Positions 4,794 through 5,000 of a DNA stretch of 5,000 nucleotides are shown here, piece by piece (the stretch's first letter is position 1; every line of letters begins with the position of its first letter). A program made the position numbers and the translations under genes. The stretch comes from Candidatus Omnitrophota bacterium (GTDB taxonomy: Bacteria > Omnitrophota > Gorgyraeia > B26-G9). Where the stretch lies: positions 1 to 5,000 of the forward strand of contig QNCH01000127.1 in assembly GCA_003645745.1 (NCBI GenBank), in the 5' to 3' direction. The notes under the pieces were generated by a model. That model was not told the origin of the DNA. It worked only from the letters and a program-made list of their open reading frames with translations, and searched no databases.

Positions 4794-5000
4794 TTATTTT
4801 ATTATATTTACCAATGTTTTCAACATTATCCTGACTATCAATTTCAGACTTTCCTTTTGCCTGAGATAATCTGCCATCTTTGGGCTATATTTATAATACA
4901 AATGGACAAACGTTTTACCACAATAATTTGTCAGTAAATACCTATCTCTGAACCTGCTTAAAACCTTTACTTCTTCTGCCAGAGGTGTGCTGTAGGCTGC
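4794..5000 (-). CDS. CFI-box-CTERM protein, C-terminal 68 residues (partial)
   Basis: The frame enters from the right edge as A-A-Y-S-T-P-L-A-E-E-V-K-V-L, then F-R-D-R-Y-L-L-T-N, F-V-H-L-Y-Y-K-Y-S-P-K-M-A-D-Y-L-R and ends ...V-N-I-I-K with TAA at 4796-4794. This matches the domain that follows the C-F-I-A-T-A-A-Y-G box at the C-terminus of many large bacterial surface or secreted proteins. The cysteine and the start of the box would lie just outside the window. The domain's role is not established. G to S in A-Y-S-T-P and Y-C-G in place of the usual small loop are minor deviations. The main body of the protein cannot be judged here. Confidence 0.8.
   Translation of the reverse strand, partial: AAYSTPLAEEVKVLSRFRDRYLLTNYCGKTFVHLYYKYSPKMADYLRQKESLKLIVRIMLKTLVNIIK

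Noticed and set aside
4615..4884. Open minus-strand frame of about 90 codons, with a 40-residue ORF from the ATG at 4737, overlapping the CFI-box gene in another frame.
   Set aside because: The ATG has no ribosome site or promoter, the upper part overlaps a recognised coding frame, the rest crosses imperfect intergenic repeats, and I recognise no family.

Overview
The window is AT-rich (by eye about one third G+C), and every gene I can support is on the minus strand. The mix of genes is: REP-associated Y1 transposase (RAYT) with a DnaA-like tail, two AAA/DUF4143 ATPases, a HEPN remnant, a 23S-IVS-type four-helix-bundle remnant and a CFI-box C-terminus. With many decayed small repeats, this suits a genome from an uncultivated bacterial candidate phylum (Omnitrophota-like). 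That placement is an impression of style, not a proof.

Layout from left to right. Bases 1-20 hold the first codons of a gene that runs off the window, with a good Shine-Dalgarno sequence. Bases 55-806 are a small gene graveyard. A diverged repeat of about 85 bp occurs at both edges (55-143 and 723-806). Between the copies are the C-terminal half of a four-helix-bundle protein (126-320), a 181-bp palindromic miniature element (320-500) and the N-terminal half of a HEPN protein (502-684). The miniature element joins halves of two unrelated genes, so a deletion has happened there. The gene-free stretch 685-1036 holds the second repeat copy, an orphan end of a RAYT element (874-933), a stub of the miniature element (936-953) and most of a 97-bp second copy (955-1051). 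That second copy supplies the last codons and stop of the next gene.

Bases 1037-4564 contain two AAA_14/DUF4143 ATPase genes (1037-2188 and 3296-4564). A complete RAYT element with perfect 23-bp terminal inverted repeats (2217-3290) sits between them. It lies 5 bp past the stop codon of the upstream ATPase and 28 bp before the start of the downstream one. The RAYT gene and the upstream ATPase gene each have a sigma70-type promoter with only 6 bp between the -10 box and the ATG, which predicts leaderless mRNAs.

Bases 4565-5000 hold an intergenic stretch with small hairpins, then the C-terminal 68 residues of a CFI-box-CTERM protein that enters from the right edge.

The genes do not form a metabolic pathway. 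The window is best read as an accessory region shaped by two repeat families: the RAYT element with its ends, and a non-autonomous palindromic element with TATACTC ends. Both insert at or in small accessory genes, and the second has probably driven a deletion.
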